This document shows, piece by piece, positions 35,026-43,040 of a DNA stretch of 64,000 nucleotides (its first letter is position 1; each line of letters opens with the position of its first letter). Position numbers and translations under genes: made by a program. The stretch is from Thermocatellispora tengchongensis (GTDB lineage Bacteria > Actinomycetota > Actinomycetes > Streptosporangiales > Streptosporangiaceae), in NCBI RefSeq assembly GCF_014202315.1, contig NZ_JACHGN010000011.1:62001-126000 (forward strand), in the 5' to 3' direction. The notes beneath the pieces are model-generated. The model was given only the letters and a program-made list of their open reading frames with translations. It ran no database searches and was not told the origin of the DNA.

Positions 35026-35975
35026 GGGGCGCTCCGCAGCCGCGGGTTCACCAGCGTGCCGACGATGTCGCCGAGGAGCAGCACGGCGAGCGCCAGGGCG
35101 GCCAGGGCCAGCGCGAGTCCCTGCACCATGGGCACGTCGCGGTTGGCGACCGCCTGCTGCAGCTCGAAGCCCACGCCGGGGTAGTTGAAGATCGTCTCGA
35201 CGACGACGGCCCCTCCCAGCAGCCCGCCGAACATGACGGCGAACACCTGCACGACCGGCCCGAGCGCGTTCGGCAGGATATGGCGGAGCGCGAGCCTGAC
35301 GCCGCGCACACCCGCCAGGCGGGCCGCCTCCGCGTAAGGCGAGGCCGCGGCCTCGGCCACGGAGGACCGGACGAGCCGGGTCATCACCGCCAGGCCCACC
35401 ACCGCGAGGCTGAGCACGGGAAGCACCATGGCCTGCGGGGTGTCCCACGGCCTGCCGCCCAGCGGCGTGAGCGACACCTCGGGCAGCAGGCCGAGCCAGG
35501 TGCCGAACACCGCGATGAGCAGCGTCACCGTCAGGAACTCCGGCAGGCTGACCAGGACCAGCGCCGCGGACGACACCATCCGGTCGGCCGGGCGGCCCTC
35601 GCGCAGGCCGGCGGCGAGGCCGAGGGCGATGGCCGCGGGGACCGCCGCGCCCAGCGCGAGCGCGGTGAGCAGGAGGCTGTTGGGCAGCCGGTCGAACAGG
35701 ACCGCGTCCACGTCACGGCGCCCGACCAGGCTCACGCCGAGGTCGCCGGCCACCGCGCCGGCGATCCAGTCGCCGTACCGCTCCAGGGGCGGCCGGTCCA
35801 GCTCCAGATCCGCGCGCAACTGCGCGCGCTCGGCGGCGGACGCGTCGGCGCCCGCCAGCACGCCGGCCGCGTCGCCGGGCAGCGCCTCGGTCGCCGCGAA
35901 GATCAGCCCGGACAGGATCGCGAGCACCGCCGCGGCGCCCGCGATCCTCCGCGCCAGGAACGCGACCCATCTCAT
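35022..35975 (-). CDS. ABC importer permease, DppB/NikB-like
   Basis: 317 residues with about six membrane helices. It has RRIAGAAAVLAILSGLIFAATEALPGD at the N-terminus, ELDRPPLERYGDWIAGAVAGDLGVS, and the EAA loop YAEAARLAGVRGVRLALRHILPNAL, as expected of DppB/OppB. The ATG at 35975, which overlaps the binding-protein stop (ATGA), was chosen over a longer upstream reading. Confidence 0.9.
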   Translation of the reverse strand: MRWVAFLARRIAGAAAVLAILSGLIFAATEALPGDAAGVLAGADASAAERAQLRADLELDRPPLERYGDWIAGAVAGDLGVSLVGRRDVDAVLFDRLPNSLLLTALALGAAVPAAIALGLAAGLREGRPADRMVSSAALVLVSLPEFLTVTLLIAVFGTWLGLLPEVSLTPLGGRPWDTPQAMVLPVLSLAVVGLAVMTRLVRSSVAEAAASPYAEAARLAGVRGVRLALRHILPNALGPVVQVFAVMFGGLLGGAVVVETIFNYPGVGFELQQAVANRDVPMVQGLALALAALALAVLLLGDIVGTLVNPRLRSAP

Positions 35976-37537
35976 ACCAGGCGGGCTTCGCTGAAGCTCG
36001 CGAACGGCTCGTACCGCACCCCGCCCAGCGTCTTGGCCTGACCGTTGATCGAGGGCACGAAGACCGGGATGACCTGGTTGCCCTCCTCCCACATCAGCCG
36101 CTGGGCGCGGACGGCGGCCTCGCGCCGCTCCCCGGCGTCACGCGCGCCCCTCGCCTTGGCCACCAGCTCGTCGATGTCGGGACGGTCGAACCCGAAGGCG
36201 GAGGGCGCCCCGGCGGTCCGCGTGGACTCGTACTGCGACAAAGGAGGCGTGGGCGGGCTGAAGGAGGCGGCGAACGGCAGCTTGAAGTAGCCCTCGTCGG
36301 CGAAGAGGCGGCCCGGGGGACGCTGGTCGAGGGTGACGTCCACACCGATCGCCTTGAGGTTCTCGGCGTAGAGCGTGGAGGTCTCGGCCAGCCCCGCCAC
36401 CTCCGAGCCCGTGGTCAGGGTGATCTTCATGCCGTCGGCGCCGGCGTCGCGCAGCAGCGACCGCGCCTGGCCGGGGTCGTACGGCCGCTGCTCGATCTCC
36501 TTGGCGTAGTCGGGGAAGCCGAGCGAGGGCAGGTCGTTGCCGACGAACCCGTGGCCGAACAGCACGGTCTTGACGATCGCCTCCCTGTCCACGGCGAGCT
36601 TGAAGGCGCGCCGCACCCGGACGTCCCTGAACGGAGCGTGGGCGAGGTTGAGGCCGAAGGACAGCGACGTCGCGTACGGCAGCTCGGAGGTCTCCACGGC
36701 GAAGCGGCCGTTCGCCGCCAGGGTGCGGGAGGCCACGGGGCCGATGTCGGCGGCGAAGTCGGCCTGCCCGCCGGTGAGCGCGTTGACGCGGGCGGTGGCA
36801 TCGGCGATGGAGCGCAACTCCAGGCCGTCCACGTACGGCCCGCCGCCGAGCGCGAGGCCGTAGTACTCGTCGTGCCTGACGAACGCGGCGCCCTGGCCGG
36901 GCTGGAACTCGGTGAGCTTGAACGGGCCGCAGGTCGGCATGCCGGCGGTGAAGGCGGTGGTGCCGTCCTTGAACACCAGCGTGCTCTGGCACAGGATGAG
37001 CCGCCCGTCGGCGATGGGCCGCTTGGTGGGCAGCACGAGGGTCAGGTCGTCCTCGACCCTGGCCTTGGCGAGGTCGAAGTTCTGCGACGGCGGCTTGAGG
37101 AAGGGCAGCGACCCCAGCGTGACCGGCGCGTTGAGCGAGTACAGCACGTCGCGCGCGGTCAGGGCGGAGCCGTCGGTGAATTTTACGCCGCGCCGTACCT
37201 TCAGGGTGTAGCTGGACAGGTCGTCGCTGATGTCGATGCGCTCCAGCACGCCGTAGCGCACGCCGTCGGGGGCGCCGGGGTCGATCGCGCCGAGCGCCCC
37301 GTGCATGGCGCGCGCCCGGACGTAGTCCAGCGCCGTCGGGCCGTTGAGGAAGTCGAGCGTCTCCGCCGCGCCGCCGCCGGGGAACGCGGCGCGAAGCGTG
37401 CCGCCGCTCTTGGGGGACGCGGACGCCTGCTGCGCCGCGCTCTGCCCGCCGCTGGACGAGCAGGCCGACAGCACGGGAGCCGCAAGGAGACCCGCCGCGA
37501 CGGCCAGGAAGTCACGACGGTGAATGCTGTGGGACAC
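35972..37537 (-). CDS. ABC importer solute-binding lipoprotein, family 5 (Opp/Nik/Cnt type)
   Basis: 521 residues. A Tat-like RRDFLAVAAG signal leads to a lipobox LSAC with Cys26 as the lipidation site. The mature part has the family-5 strands YTLKVRRGVKFTDGSALTARDVLYSLN, VRRAFKLAVDREAIVKTVL and YDPGQARSLLRDAG. Family-5 proteins bind peptides, nickel or, in CntA-type systems, metal complexes of opine metallophores. Its place in this cluster and the Zur-like box 47-61 bp upstream of its GTG start suggest uptake of a zinc-metallophore complex. The alternative is peptide or free-metal import. Confidence 0.88.
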   Translation of the reverse strand: MSHSIHRRDFLAVAAGLLAAPVLSACSSSGGQSAAQQASASPKSGGTLRAAFPGGGAAETLDFLNGPTALDYVRARAMHGALGAIDPGAPDGVRYGVLERIDISDDLSSYTLKVRRGVKFTDGSALTARDVLYSLNAPVTLGSLPFLKPPSQNFDLAKARVEDDLTLVLPTKRPIADGRLILCQSTLVFKDGTTAFTAGMPTCGPFKLTEFQPGQGAAFVRHDEYYGLALGGGPYVDGLELRSIADATARVNALTGGQADFAADIGPVASRTLAANGRFAVETSELPYATSLSFGLNLAHAPFRDVRVRRAFKLAVDREAIVKTVLFGHGFVGNDLPSLGFPDYAKEIEQRPYDPGQARSLLRDAGADGMKITLTTGSEVAGLAETSTLYAENLKAIGVDVTLDQRPPGRLFADEGYFKLPFAASFSPPTPPLSQYESTRTAGAPSAFGFDRPDIDELVAKARGARDAGERREAAVRAQRLMWEEGNQVIPVFVPSINGQAKTLGGVRYEPFASFSEARLV

Positions 37538-37583
37538 GGGTTCCTCTCCTCTGGACCGGCGAACCCCATCAGCATCCCGTTAA

Positions 37584-37598
37584 TGAAAATGATTGTCA
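37584..37598. promoter_or_regulatory. Strong Zur-like box upstream of the importer operon
   Basis: TGAAAATGATTGTCA differs from the consensus TGAAAATGATTTTCA at one base, and flanking AAT/ATA adds to the AT-rich core. It sits in the 67-bp gap between the ferredoxin stop and the binding-protein start, so the importer probably has its own zinc-repressed promoter inside the longer minus-strand transcript. Confidence 0.75.
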
Positions 37599-37604
37599 AT
37601 ATCG

Positions 37605-37799
37605 TTAGTCTTGCTCCAGCCGCAGGGCACCGGACGGGCACAGCAGCAGCGCCTCCCGCACCGCGCCGGCCTCCCCGGCCGGGGGCTCCGGCCGCAGCAG
37701 CGTCACGACGCCGTCGTCGTCCTGGTCGAAGACCCCGGGCGCCGAGAGCACGCACTGCCCGGCGCCGATGCACCGCTCGACCTCAACCCTGACCCGCAT
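37605..37799 (-). CDS. [3Fe-4S] ferredoxin, probable P450 redox partner
   Basis: 64 residues, the normal size of actinobacterial P450-associated ferredoxins. It has VEVERCIGAGQCVL and LLCPSGALRL, that is a CX5C...CP pattern with three cysteine ligands, as expected for a 3Fe-4S cluster. The first residues MRVRVEVERC set the ATG at 37799. It overlaps the upstream methyltransferase-like gene by 17 bp. The P450 it would serve is about 30 kb away at 7153-8346, the only P450 in the window. Confidence 0.88.
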   Translation of the reverse strand: MRVRVEVERCIGAGQCVLSAPGVFDQDDDGVVTLLRPEPPAGEAGAVREALLLCPSGALRLEQD

Positions 37800-38676
37800 C
37801 CGGCCCTCCTCCGTTCTCCTCGCGGCCCTCGACCCGATCGACGACATGGATCGAGGCGGGCACCAGCTCGGGCGGCAGCCGGCGGGCCGCGTACTCGATC
37901 AGGTGCCGGGCGTTCGGGCGCACCGGAGAGCGCCCGACGAAGACGTGCGCACCGAGCCCGGCCACGGGATCGCCCTCGTCCGGCAGGCTCAGCAGGGGCG
38001 CGAAACCGGCCCCCGCCGCCCGCTCCAGCCACTCGGCGCGGCCCCGCCCGTCGGCCGACGTGGCGACGGACACCAGCCACCCGCCCGGCGCCACCAGCTC
38101 GCGCAGCCGGGCCAGGACCGGCCCGGAGCAACGATCCGGGCCCGAGACCACGACGAGGTGGTGGGAGTGCGGCGCGTACCCCTGGCCGCGGACGTCCTCC
38201 TCGACGTCCAGCAGCCCGAAGCCCACCCCCGGGCGGCCCGCGAACCTGCGGCGCAGCACGGCCAGGCACGACTCGGTGGCCTCGGTGCACAGGTACTCGG
38301 CCTCGTACGCGGACAGGGCCGGGACAAGCACGGCGGTCACCTCGCCCTCGCCCGCGCGCGCCTCCAGCACGCGCAGGGCCCCGGCACGGCCGCGCCTGCG
38401 CGCGAAATCCGCCACCGCCGCGGCGGCCACCGCCAGCGCGTAGCGGCCGACCGGCCCGGAGGAGCCGGTCTCGCCCGGCTCGCGCACGGCCTTCGCCGCG
38501 ATCTCCCGGGCCGCCTCCGCCAGCCGCAGATCCGCCTTGGTGACGGGGGTCGCACCCTGCACGTACGCGACGACCGTCCGCTCTCCCTCGTACGCGGCCA
38601 CCGCCGCCCCCACCGACGGGTGGCCGCCGAGCGCCGCCTCCACCCGCCTGAGAGCCGCGCGCCGATCGGAGATCAC
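37783..38676 (-). CDS. Free-standing A-domain-tail/methyltransferase-like protein derived from an interrupted NRPS A domain
   Basis: 297 residues. The N-terminus (LRRVEAALGGHPSVGAAVAAY and RTVVAYVQG) matches the A-domain tail that follows the A8 loop. The middle looks like the inserted methyltransferase of the 11305-16800 NRPS (ALRVLEARAGEGEVT, YLCTEAT, LARLRELVAPGGWLVSV). The end (HLIEYAARRLPPELVPASIHVVD) matches the A-domain segment after the insertion, stopping before the NGK lysine. Motif I has lost the GxGxG glycines, so SAM binding is doubtful. I chose the GTG at 38676, preceded by GGGAGGGG; another GTG lies at 38694. It could be a structural partner of an NRPS or a decayed domain kept in the operon. 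Confidence 0.65.
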   Translation of the reverse strand: MISDRRAALRRVEAALGGHPSVGAAVAAYEGERTVVAYVQGATPVTKADLRLAEAAREIAAKAVREPGETGSSGPVGRYALAVAAAAVADFARRRGRAGALRVLEARAGEGEVTAVLVPALSAYEAEYLCTEATESCLAVLRRRFAGRPGVGFGLLDVEEDVRGQGYAPHSHHLVVVSGPDRCSGPVLARLRELVAPGGWLVSVATSADGRGRAEWLERAAGAGFAPLLSLPDEGDPVAGLGAHVFVGRSPVRPNARHLIEYAARRLPPELVPASIHVVDRVEGREENGGGPDAGQG

Positions 38677-38725
38677 AGGGGTGCCCCTCCCCACGCCGGA
38701 ACTGTGAGCACGGCACAGACTAGAA

Positions 38726-38745
38726 TGAAAACCGAATTCGTTTCA
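38726..38745. promoter_or_regulatory. Candidate palindromic operator between the methyltransferase-like gene and zur
   Basis: TGAAAACCGAATTCGTTTCA has TGAAA/TTTCA outer arms and a CGAATTCG core. It shares the TGAAAA start of Zur boxes but the arms are wider apart than in the usual 15-bp box. It lies in the only promoter region shared by the minus-strand importer operon and the plus-strand zur gene, so autoregulation or a different regulator are both possible. Confidence 0.45.
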
Positions 38746-38836
38746 ACCGGCCCGGCGCGAAAGGGAAGTCCGCAGGTCACGCGGCACGTGATAAGGTCAT
38801 GGGCGTTCTTCGTGTGCAATGCCCGCAGGGAGCTCA

Positions 38837-39238
38837 GTGGCCGAGACGCCGACCAGGGTCACCCGTCAACGGATCGCGGTGCGCGAGCTCCTGGACGAAG
38901 TCGACGAGTTCCGCAGCGCCCAGGACCTCCACTTCCTGCTGCGCGAGCGCGGCGCGAAGGTGAGCCTCACCACCGTCTACCGCACCCTGCAGTCCCTCGC
39001 CGAAACCGGCGAGGTCGATGTCATGCACCCGCCCACCGGCGAGGCCCTCTTCCGGCGGTGCAGCCCGAAACGGCATCACCACCTGGTCTGCCGTTCCTGC
39101 GGGACCACGGTCGAGATCGAGGAGTCCGTCTTCCAAGCCTGGACCGACCAGGTGCGCAAGATAGCCGACACCCACCGGTTCACCGAGGTCAGCCACACCG
39201 TCGAGATCTACGGCACCTGCCCCGCCTGCGCCGCCTGA
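38837..39238 (+). CDS. zur: Fur-family zinc uptake regulator Zur
   Basis: 133 residues. The winged-helix part has TRQRIAVRELLDEVDEFRSAQ and LTTVYRTLQSLAETGEVD, the DNA-recognition region typical of actinobacterial Zur. The metal region has HHHLVCRSCG and GTCPACAA, giving the two CXXC pairs of the structural zinc site and the His cluster. It closely follows the S. coelicolor Zur pattern. The GTG at 38837 has AGGGAG at ideal spacing; the upstream ATG (38819) has none. It probably represses the cluster through the boxes at 16832 and 37584. Confidence 0.9.
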   Translation: MAETPTRVTRQRIAVRELLDEVDEFRSAQDLHFLLRERGAKVSLTTVYRTLQSLAETGEVDVMHPPTGEALFRRCSPKRHHHLVCRSCGTTVEIEESVFQAWTDQVRKIADTHRFTEVSHTVEIYGTCPACAA

Positions 39239-39254
39239 CGCCGGCCCGCCCCGC

Positions 39255-39268
39255 TCCCCCACGGGGGA
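39255..39268. terminator. Short GC hairpin between convergent zur and permease genes
   Basis: TCCCCCACGGGGGA is a perfect six-base inverted repeat with a tiny loop, in the 32-bp gap between two convergent genes. Such T-tract-less hairpins often serve as bidirectional terminators in actinomycetes. The stem is short, so confidence is modest. Confidence 0.4.
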
Positions 39269-39270
39269 TC

Positions 39271-40128
39271 TCACAGGTCGCGGCGGTGGAAGGCCAGCGC
39301 CGCGAGCCCGAGCGCCAGGACGACCCACAGGCCGGTCCAGGCCAGGTAGGCGGGGGTGAGGGGGGCCTTGCTCAGGAACGGGAAGCCGCCTTCGAGCGCG
39401 GGGCCGCCCAACTGCGCCAGGGCGATCGGGTCCTGCAAGGCGTGCATGGCCCCGCGCCACAGGCCGTCCGTGGGCAGCAGCATCCGGGAGACGGTGCCGA
39501 CCCGGGCCACGCCCTCGTTGTGGAGAGCCTGGCCGACCCCGCCGACCACGCCCGCGATCCAGGTGGCGCCGAACAGGCCGACCGACACGATGCCCGACGC
39601 CATCGGCGAGATGACGGTGGACAGCAGCAGGCCCAGGGTGAGCAGCACCGCCGTCTGCGCCGCGAGCAGCGCCAGGGCGGCCGCCGGCTGCGGTGGCCAG
39701 TAGCCCGCGGTGGCCCGCACGATGACGAACTGGGCCAGTCCGGCGGTGACCACGAAGCCGCTGCCGAAGACCACGAGGCCCAGCCACTTGCCCAGCAGCA
39801 CCGCCGAGCGGCGGATCGGCCGCGCCAGCACGGCCAGCGCGATCCCCGACTCGATCTCGCCGGCCAGGGTCGGGCCGGCGAGGAACGCCGTGCCCAGCGC
39901 GGCGATCAGGCTCAGGCCGAACATCACCAGGTTGAGTATCTGGGAGGCCACCAGCGCGGCCTCCCCGCTGGTGAGCGCGCTGCCGTCGAACTCGACCCGG
40001 ACCAGTACGGAGAACCCCCAGGCGCTGAGCGCCAGCAGCGCGACCGTCAGCACGGCGAGCGCGCGCAGCACCCGCCGGCGCACCGCCTCCCGCAGCGTGA
40101 GGGCGGCGAGGGTGAGCACCACCGTCAT
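39271..40128 (-). CDS. ABC-2 type transporter permease
   Basis: 285 residues, six hydrophobic segments. It has LTLREAVRRRVLRALAVLTVALLALS at the N-terminus and the ABC-2 feature AGPTLAGEIESGIALAVLARPIRRSAVLLGKWLGL between helices 2 and 3. It forms an exporter with the ATPase encoded just upstream (4-bp overlap). Being in one operon with an ECF sigma/anti-sigma pair suggests a stress or envelope-related export role; the substrate is unknown. Confidence 0.88.
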   Translation of the reverse strand: MTVVLTLAALTLREAVRRRVLRALAVLTVALLALSAWGFSVLVRVEFDGSALTSGEAALVASQILNLVMFGLSLIAALGTAFLAGPTLAGEIESGIALAVLARPIRRSAVLLGKWLGLVVFGSGFVVTAGLAQFVIVRATAGYWPPQPAAALALLAAQTAVLLTLGLLLSTVISPMASGIVSVGLFGATWIAGVVGGVGQALHNEGVARVGTVSRMLLPTDGLWRGAMHALQDPIALAQLGGPALEGGFPFLSKAPLTPAYLAWTGLWVVLALGLAALAFHRRDL

Positions 40129-41114
40129 CGGCTCTCACCGTCCGAGTCGCCGCGGAGGATGTCCAGCAGCCGCTCCTCCAGGCTGATCCTCCCGGGCTCG
40201 ACCGCGTGGACGCGCACGCCAAGGCCGACCAGGTCGGCCACCAGGTCCGGCACGGTGGTGGTGTCCTCACCGGCGGGCAGCGCGACGGTGAAGGCGTCTC
40301 CGCTGCGGGTGAGCCGCCCGGCCTCGGCCAGCCGCGCCTCCGCCTCCGCGCTCACCTCGTCGAGCCGCAGCCGCAGCTCGCGCCGGCCGAGCAGCTCCGC
40401 CAGGGTGCCCGACGCGGCGACCCGGCCCTTGTCCAGGATGAAGACACGGTCGCACACCCGCTCGACCTCGCCGATCAGGTGCGAGTTGAGCAGGACGGCG
40501 ACCCGGCGGGCCTTGAGGGACAGCAGCAGGTCCCGGACGTCGGCCCGCCCGATCGGGTCCATGGCGCTCGTCGGCTCGTCGAGGACGACGAGCTCCGGGC
40601 GGGCCACCAGGGCGACGGCCAGTCCCAGGCGCTGCTGCATGCCCTTGGAGAAGCCGCCCACCCGGTCGCCGGCGCGATCGGCGAGCCCCACGGCGGCCAG
40701 GAACTCACGCCGCTCCCGGTCCGGCACGGCGACGCCGGCGAGCCGGGCGTGCAGGGCCAGCACATCGGCGGCGGTGAGCCAGGGCTGGTACCGGAACAGC
40801 TCCGGCAGGTACCCGACGCGGGCCCGCGCGTACGGGTCCCGCGCCGGCCGCCCGAGCAGCATCACCTCCCCCGCGTCGGGCCGGACCAGACCGAGAAGGA
40901 TCTTGATGACGGTCGTCTTGCCGGCTCCGTTGGGTCCGAGCAGGCCCACCACCTCGCCCCGGCCGACGGTGAGCGACACGCCGTCCACCGCGGTCCGCCG
41001 CCGGTACCGCTTGCGCAGGCCCGAGCACCACACCGCCGCCGCGGGGGCCGGTTCGGGCGCCGGCGCCTCCGCCTCGCCGAGGAGGGGCCGGTCCTGCCGG
41101 GCGCCGGCGATCAC
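40125..41114 (-). CDS. ABC transporter ATP-binding protein
   Basis: 329 residues. It has LLGPNGAGKTTVIKILLGL (Walker A), a signature-like GGFSKGMQQRLGLAVAL, LVVLDEPTSAMDP (Walker B) and a switch His in NSHLIGEVERVCD. The C-terminal about 90 residues form the regulatory domain seen in ABC-2 partner ATPases. The GTG start overlaps the anti-sigma stop (GTGA) and its stop overlaps the permease ATG. Confidence 0.92.
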   Translation of the reverse strand: MIAGARQDRPLLGEAEAPAPEPAPAAAVWCSGLRKRYRRRTAVDGVSLTVGRGEVVGLLGPNGAGKTTVIKILLGLVRPDAGEVMLLGRPARDPYARARVGYLPELFRYQPWLTAADVLALHARLAGVAVPDRERREFLAAVGLADRAGDRVGGFSKGMQQRLGLAVALVARPELVVLDEPTSAMDPIGRADVRDLLLSLKARRVAVLLNSHLIGEVERVCDRVFILDKGRVAASGTLAELLGRRELRLRLDEVSAEAEARLAEAGRLTRSGDAFTVALPAGEDTTTVPDLVADLVGLGVRVHAVEPGRISLEERLLDILRGDSDGESR

Positions 41115-42214
41115 CGGTCCCACCGCAGTCCGCGGGCCACCGACAGCACCTCGTCGGCGCTCAGCGAGCCGGCTACGGCGGTGATGACGCCGTCGCGCAT
41201 CCAGACCACGCCCGCCATCGTGCCGTCCCGCGAGGTGAGCACCGTGGCGGGCGCCCCGCCGACGTCGGCGGCGGTGCTCGTCACCCGCTCGGCCGCCGTG
41301 AACAGGGGCAGCGTCGTCCCCTCGCCGGAGAAGCCGCGAAGCCGCGAGGCGACGTTCTCGGGCAGGACCCGCAAGGACAGCAGGTAGTCGCGGGCCGTCT
41401 CGAACGAGATGCCCGAGGACTCGGCGGTGGGCGGGACCACGCGCGCCACGATCAGGGCCGGCACCGGGCGGCCCTGCGACCAGACCGCGGCGAGCCCCGG
41501 TCCGGCGGCCAACCGGAACCGGCTGCCGTCCAGGCCCGGGGGCGGCGGCGGGGCGGTCTTGCCGGCCGCGGCGGCGGCCTGCGCCGCCTTGCCGGCCGAG
41601 AAGGTGAACACCGCGCTCACCCGGTCGCCGACGTGGTAGGCGGGCTCTCCCGTGACCCCGCGAGGCAGCTCGCTCACCTGCGGGATGGAAAGACCGCTGG
41701 CCTGCTGCGCGGCGGCCGCGCCGGCGACCTCGCGTACGCGGACCTCCTCGGTCACCTGAAGCTCGCCGAACGCGGACAGGTCGGGCAGCTTGACCAGGTC
41801 GGCCCGGGGAGCGGTCACCGGTGCGATCTGCTCGGTCCGGAAGATCTGCAGCCAGTCGGCCGCGGCCGCGGCACCGGCCCCGGTCAGGAGGGCGGCGACG
41901 CCGAACGCGGCGACCACCGGGCTGCGCAGCGCGGCACGCCATCGGCGGGCGGGGGCGGCCGTGGCGGCGCCCCGCTCCTGGGCGGCCATCGCGGCGGACA
42001 GGCGGCGCCATGCCGCGTCCACGTCCGCGTCCACGTCCGCGTCCGTGGCGAACCCGGCGCCGAGCGCCGCGCCCGTGACGGCCGCGTCCTCGCGGGCGGC
42101 TGCGAGCCCGGACAGGCACACCGGGCAGCCGGCGACGTGCTCGCGGTCGGCGTCGGCGACCCCGGCCGGCTCGTCCACGAGCCGGCGCAGCGTGCCGTCA
42201 GTCGGATGACGCAT
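41111..42214 (-). CDS. Membrane anti-sigma factor with zinc-finger (ZAS-like) N-terminus
   Basis: 367 residues. The N-terminus has HVAGCPVCLSGLA, the HX3CX2C pattern of zinc-binding anti-sigma domains. One membrane helix follows near residues 98-120 (VVAAFGVAALLTGAGAAAAADW). The large C-terminal part would be outside the membrane and looks like a sensor-type domain rich in beta strands with a proline run. It should hold the co-encoded ECF sigma factor inactive until a signal arrives. It overlaps the sigma gene by 17 bp. Confidence 0.85.
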   Translation of the reverse strand: MRHPTDGTLRRLVDEPAGVADADREHVAGCPVCLSGLAAAREDAAVTGAALGAGFATDADVDADVDAAWRRLSAAMAAQERGAATAAPARRWRAALRSPVVAAFGVAALLTGAGAAAAADWLQIFRTEQIAPVTAPRADLVKLPDLSAFGELQVTEEVRVREVAGAAAAQQASGLSIPQVSELPRGVTGEPAYHVGDRVSAVFTFSAGKAAQAAAAAGKTAPPPPPGLDGSRFRLAAGPGLAAVWSQGRPVPALIVARVVPPTAESSGISFETARDYLLSLRVLPENVASRLRGFSGEGTTLPLFTAAERVTSTAADVGGAPATVLTSRDGTMAGVVWMRDGVITAVAGSLSADEVLSVARGLRWDR

Positions 42215-42752
42215 GACGGTTCAACTCCTTGCGCAAGGCGGACTCGGCGCGTCGGACGGTGGTGCCGACGCTGCCGGGGGACAGATCGAGAGCGTCGGCG
42301 ACCTCGGCGTAGCTGAGGCCGCTGTGGCGCAGGACGAGGGCGACGGCCTGCTTGCGGGGAAGCCGCGCCAGCGCCGCCCGTACGCGGCGGCGCTCGTCGC
42401 GGGCCACCACCGCGTCGGCGACGTCCGGGCACAGGGCATCGCCGCCGTCGGCCGCCTCCTCGCGGAAGGCGCGACGGCGGCCGGAGCGCAGGTGGTTCAG
42501 CGCGGTGTGCGCCGCGGCGACGGACAACCATCGCAACGCCTCCCCCGCCGGGACCGAGGAGCGCCCGAACGCCAGGAACACCTCCTGCGCCACGTCCTCG
42601 GCCTCGTCCCGGGAGCCCAGCACCCGGGCGGCGACGGCGACGACCCGCGGATAGGCCGCCCGGAAGACCTGTTCGAGGTCGGCCCGGACGGCCCTTCGTC
42701 CCGGAGGACCCGGCACCGCCACGCCGTCCTTCTGCTCGGCTCGCCCGGTCAC
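42198..42752 (-). CDS. ECF-family RNA polymerase sigma factor
   Basis: 184 residues from the chosen GTG at 42752. Region 2 reads LEQVFRAAYPRVVAVAARVLGSRDEAEDVAQEVFLAF. Region 4 reads ALARLPRKQAVALVLRHSGLSYAEVADALDLSPGSVGTTVRRAESALRKEL. A longer frame reaches 42866, but its extra residues are low-complexity and the GAGGAAA upstream of 42752 favours the shorter form; the start is uncertain. It probably drives its own operon, including the ABC-2 exporter. Confidence 0.88.
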   Translation of the reverse strand: MTGRAEQKDGVAVPGPPGRRAVRADLEQVFRAAYPRVVAVAARVLGSRDEAEDVAQEVFLAFGRSSVPAGEALRWLSVAAAHTALNHLRSGRRRAFREEAADGGDALCPDVADAVVARDERRRVRAALARLPRKQAVALVLRHSGLSYAEVADALDLSPGSVGTTVRRAESALRKELNRHASSD

Positions 42753-42895
42753 CGCGCCGTTTTCCTCACCGGACCGTGCGGCCGGCGGCGCGGCGACCGG
42801 TGCGCTCCCACCATGCCCTGCGACGTCCACATCTGTAGAGCACCGCCGGGGTCCCACATGTGACACCGGCGGTCACCGCGTCCGTCAGGACGCCA

Positions 42896-42910
42896 CGCGC
42901 GTAACGCGCG
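42896..42910. promoter_or_regulatory. Perfect 15-bp palindrome upstream of the sigma factor gene
   Basis: CGCGCGTAACGCGCG is a perfect 7-1-7 inverted repeat 144-158 bp upstream of the chosen sigma start (30-44 bp upstream of the longer start at 42866). Its position suits an operator, though GC-rich palindromes also arise by chance in such DNA. Confidence 0.35.
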
Positions 42911-43040
42911 GACGGGTGCTTTCGAGGACTTCCGCATGCCGGGATCGAATCACCGGCCGGCGACCGGGACGGGCCTGTCTGCCACACCGGCACAGGATCC
43001 TCACGAGATGCCCACGACCCACACAAGAACGCCACATCTC

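Noticed and set aside
42753-42866. N-terminal extension of the ECF sigma factor
   Set aside because: The extra residues are low-complexity Ala/Pro/Gly and are not part of the family; no ribosome-binding site was seen for the upstream start. Kept only as an alternative.
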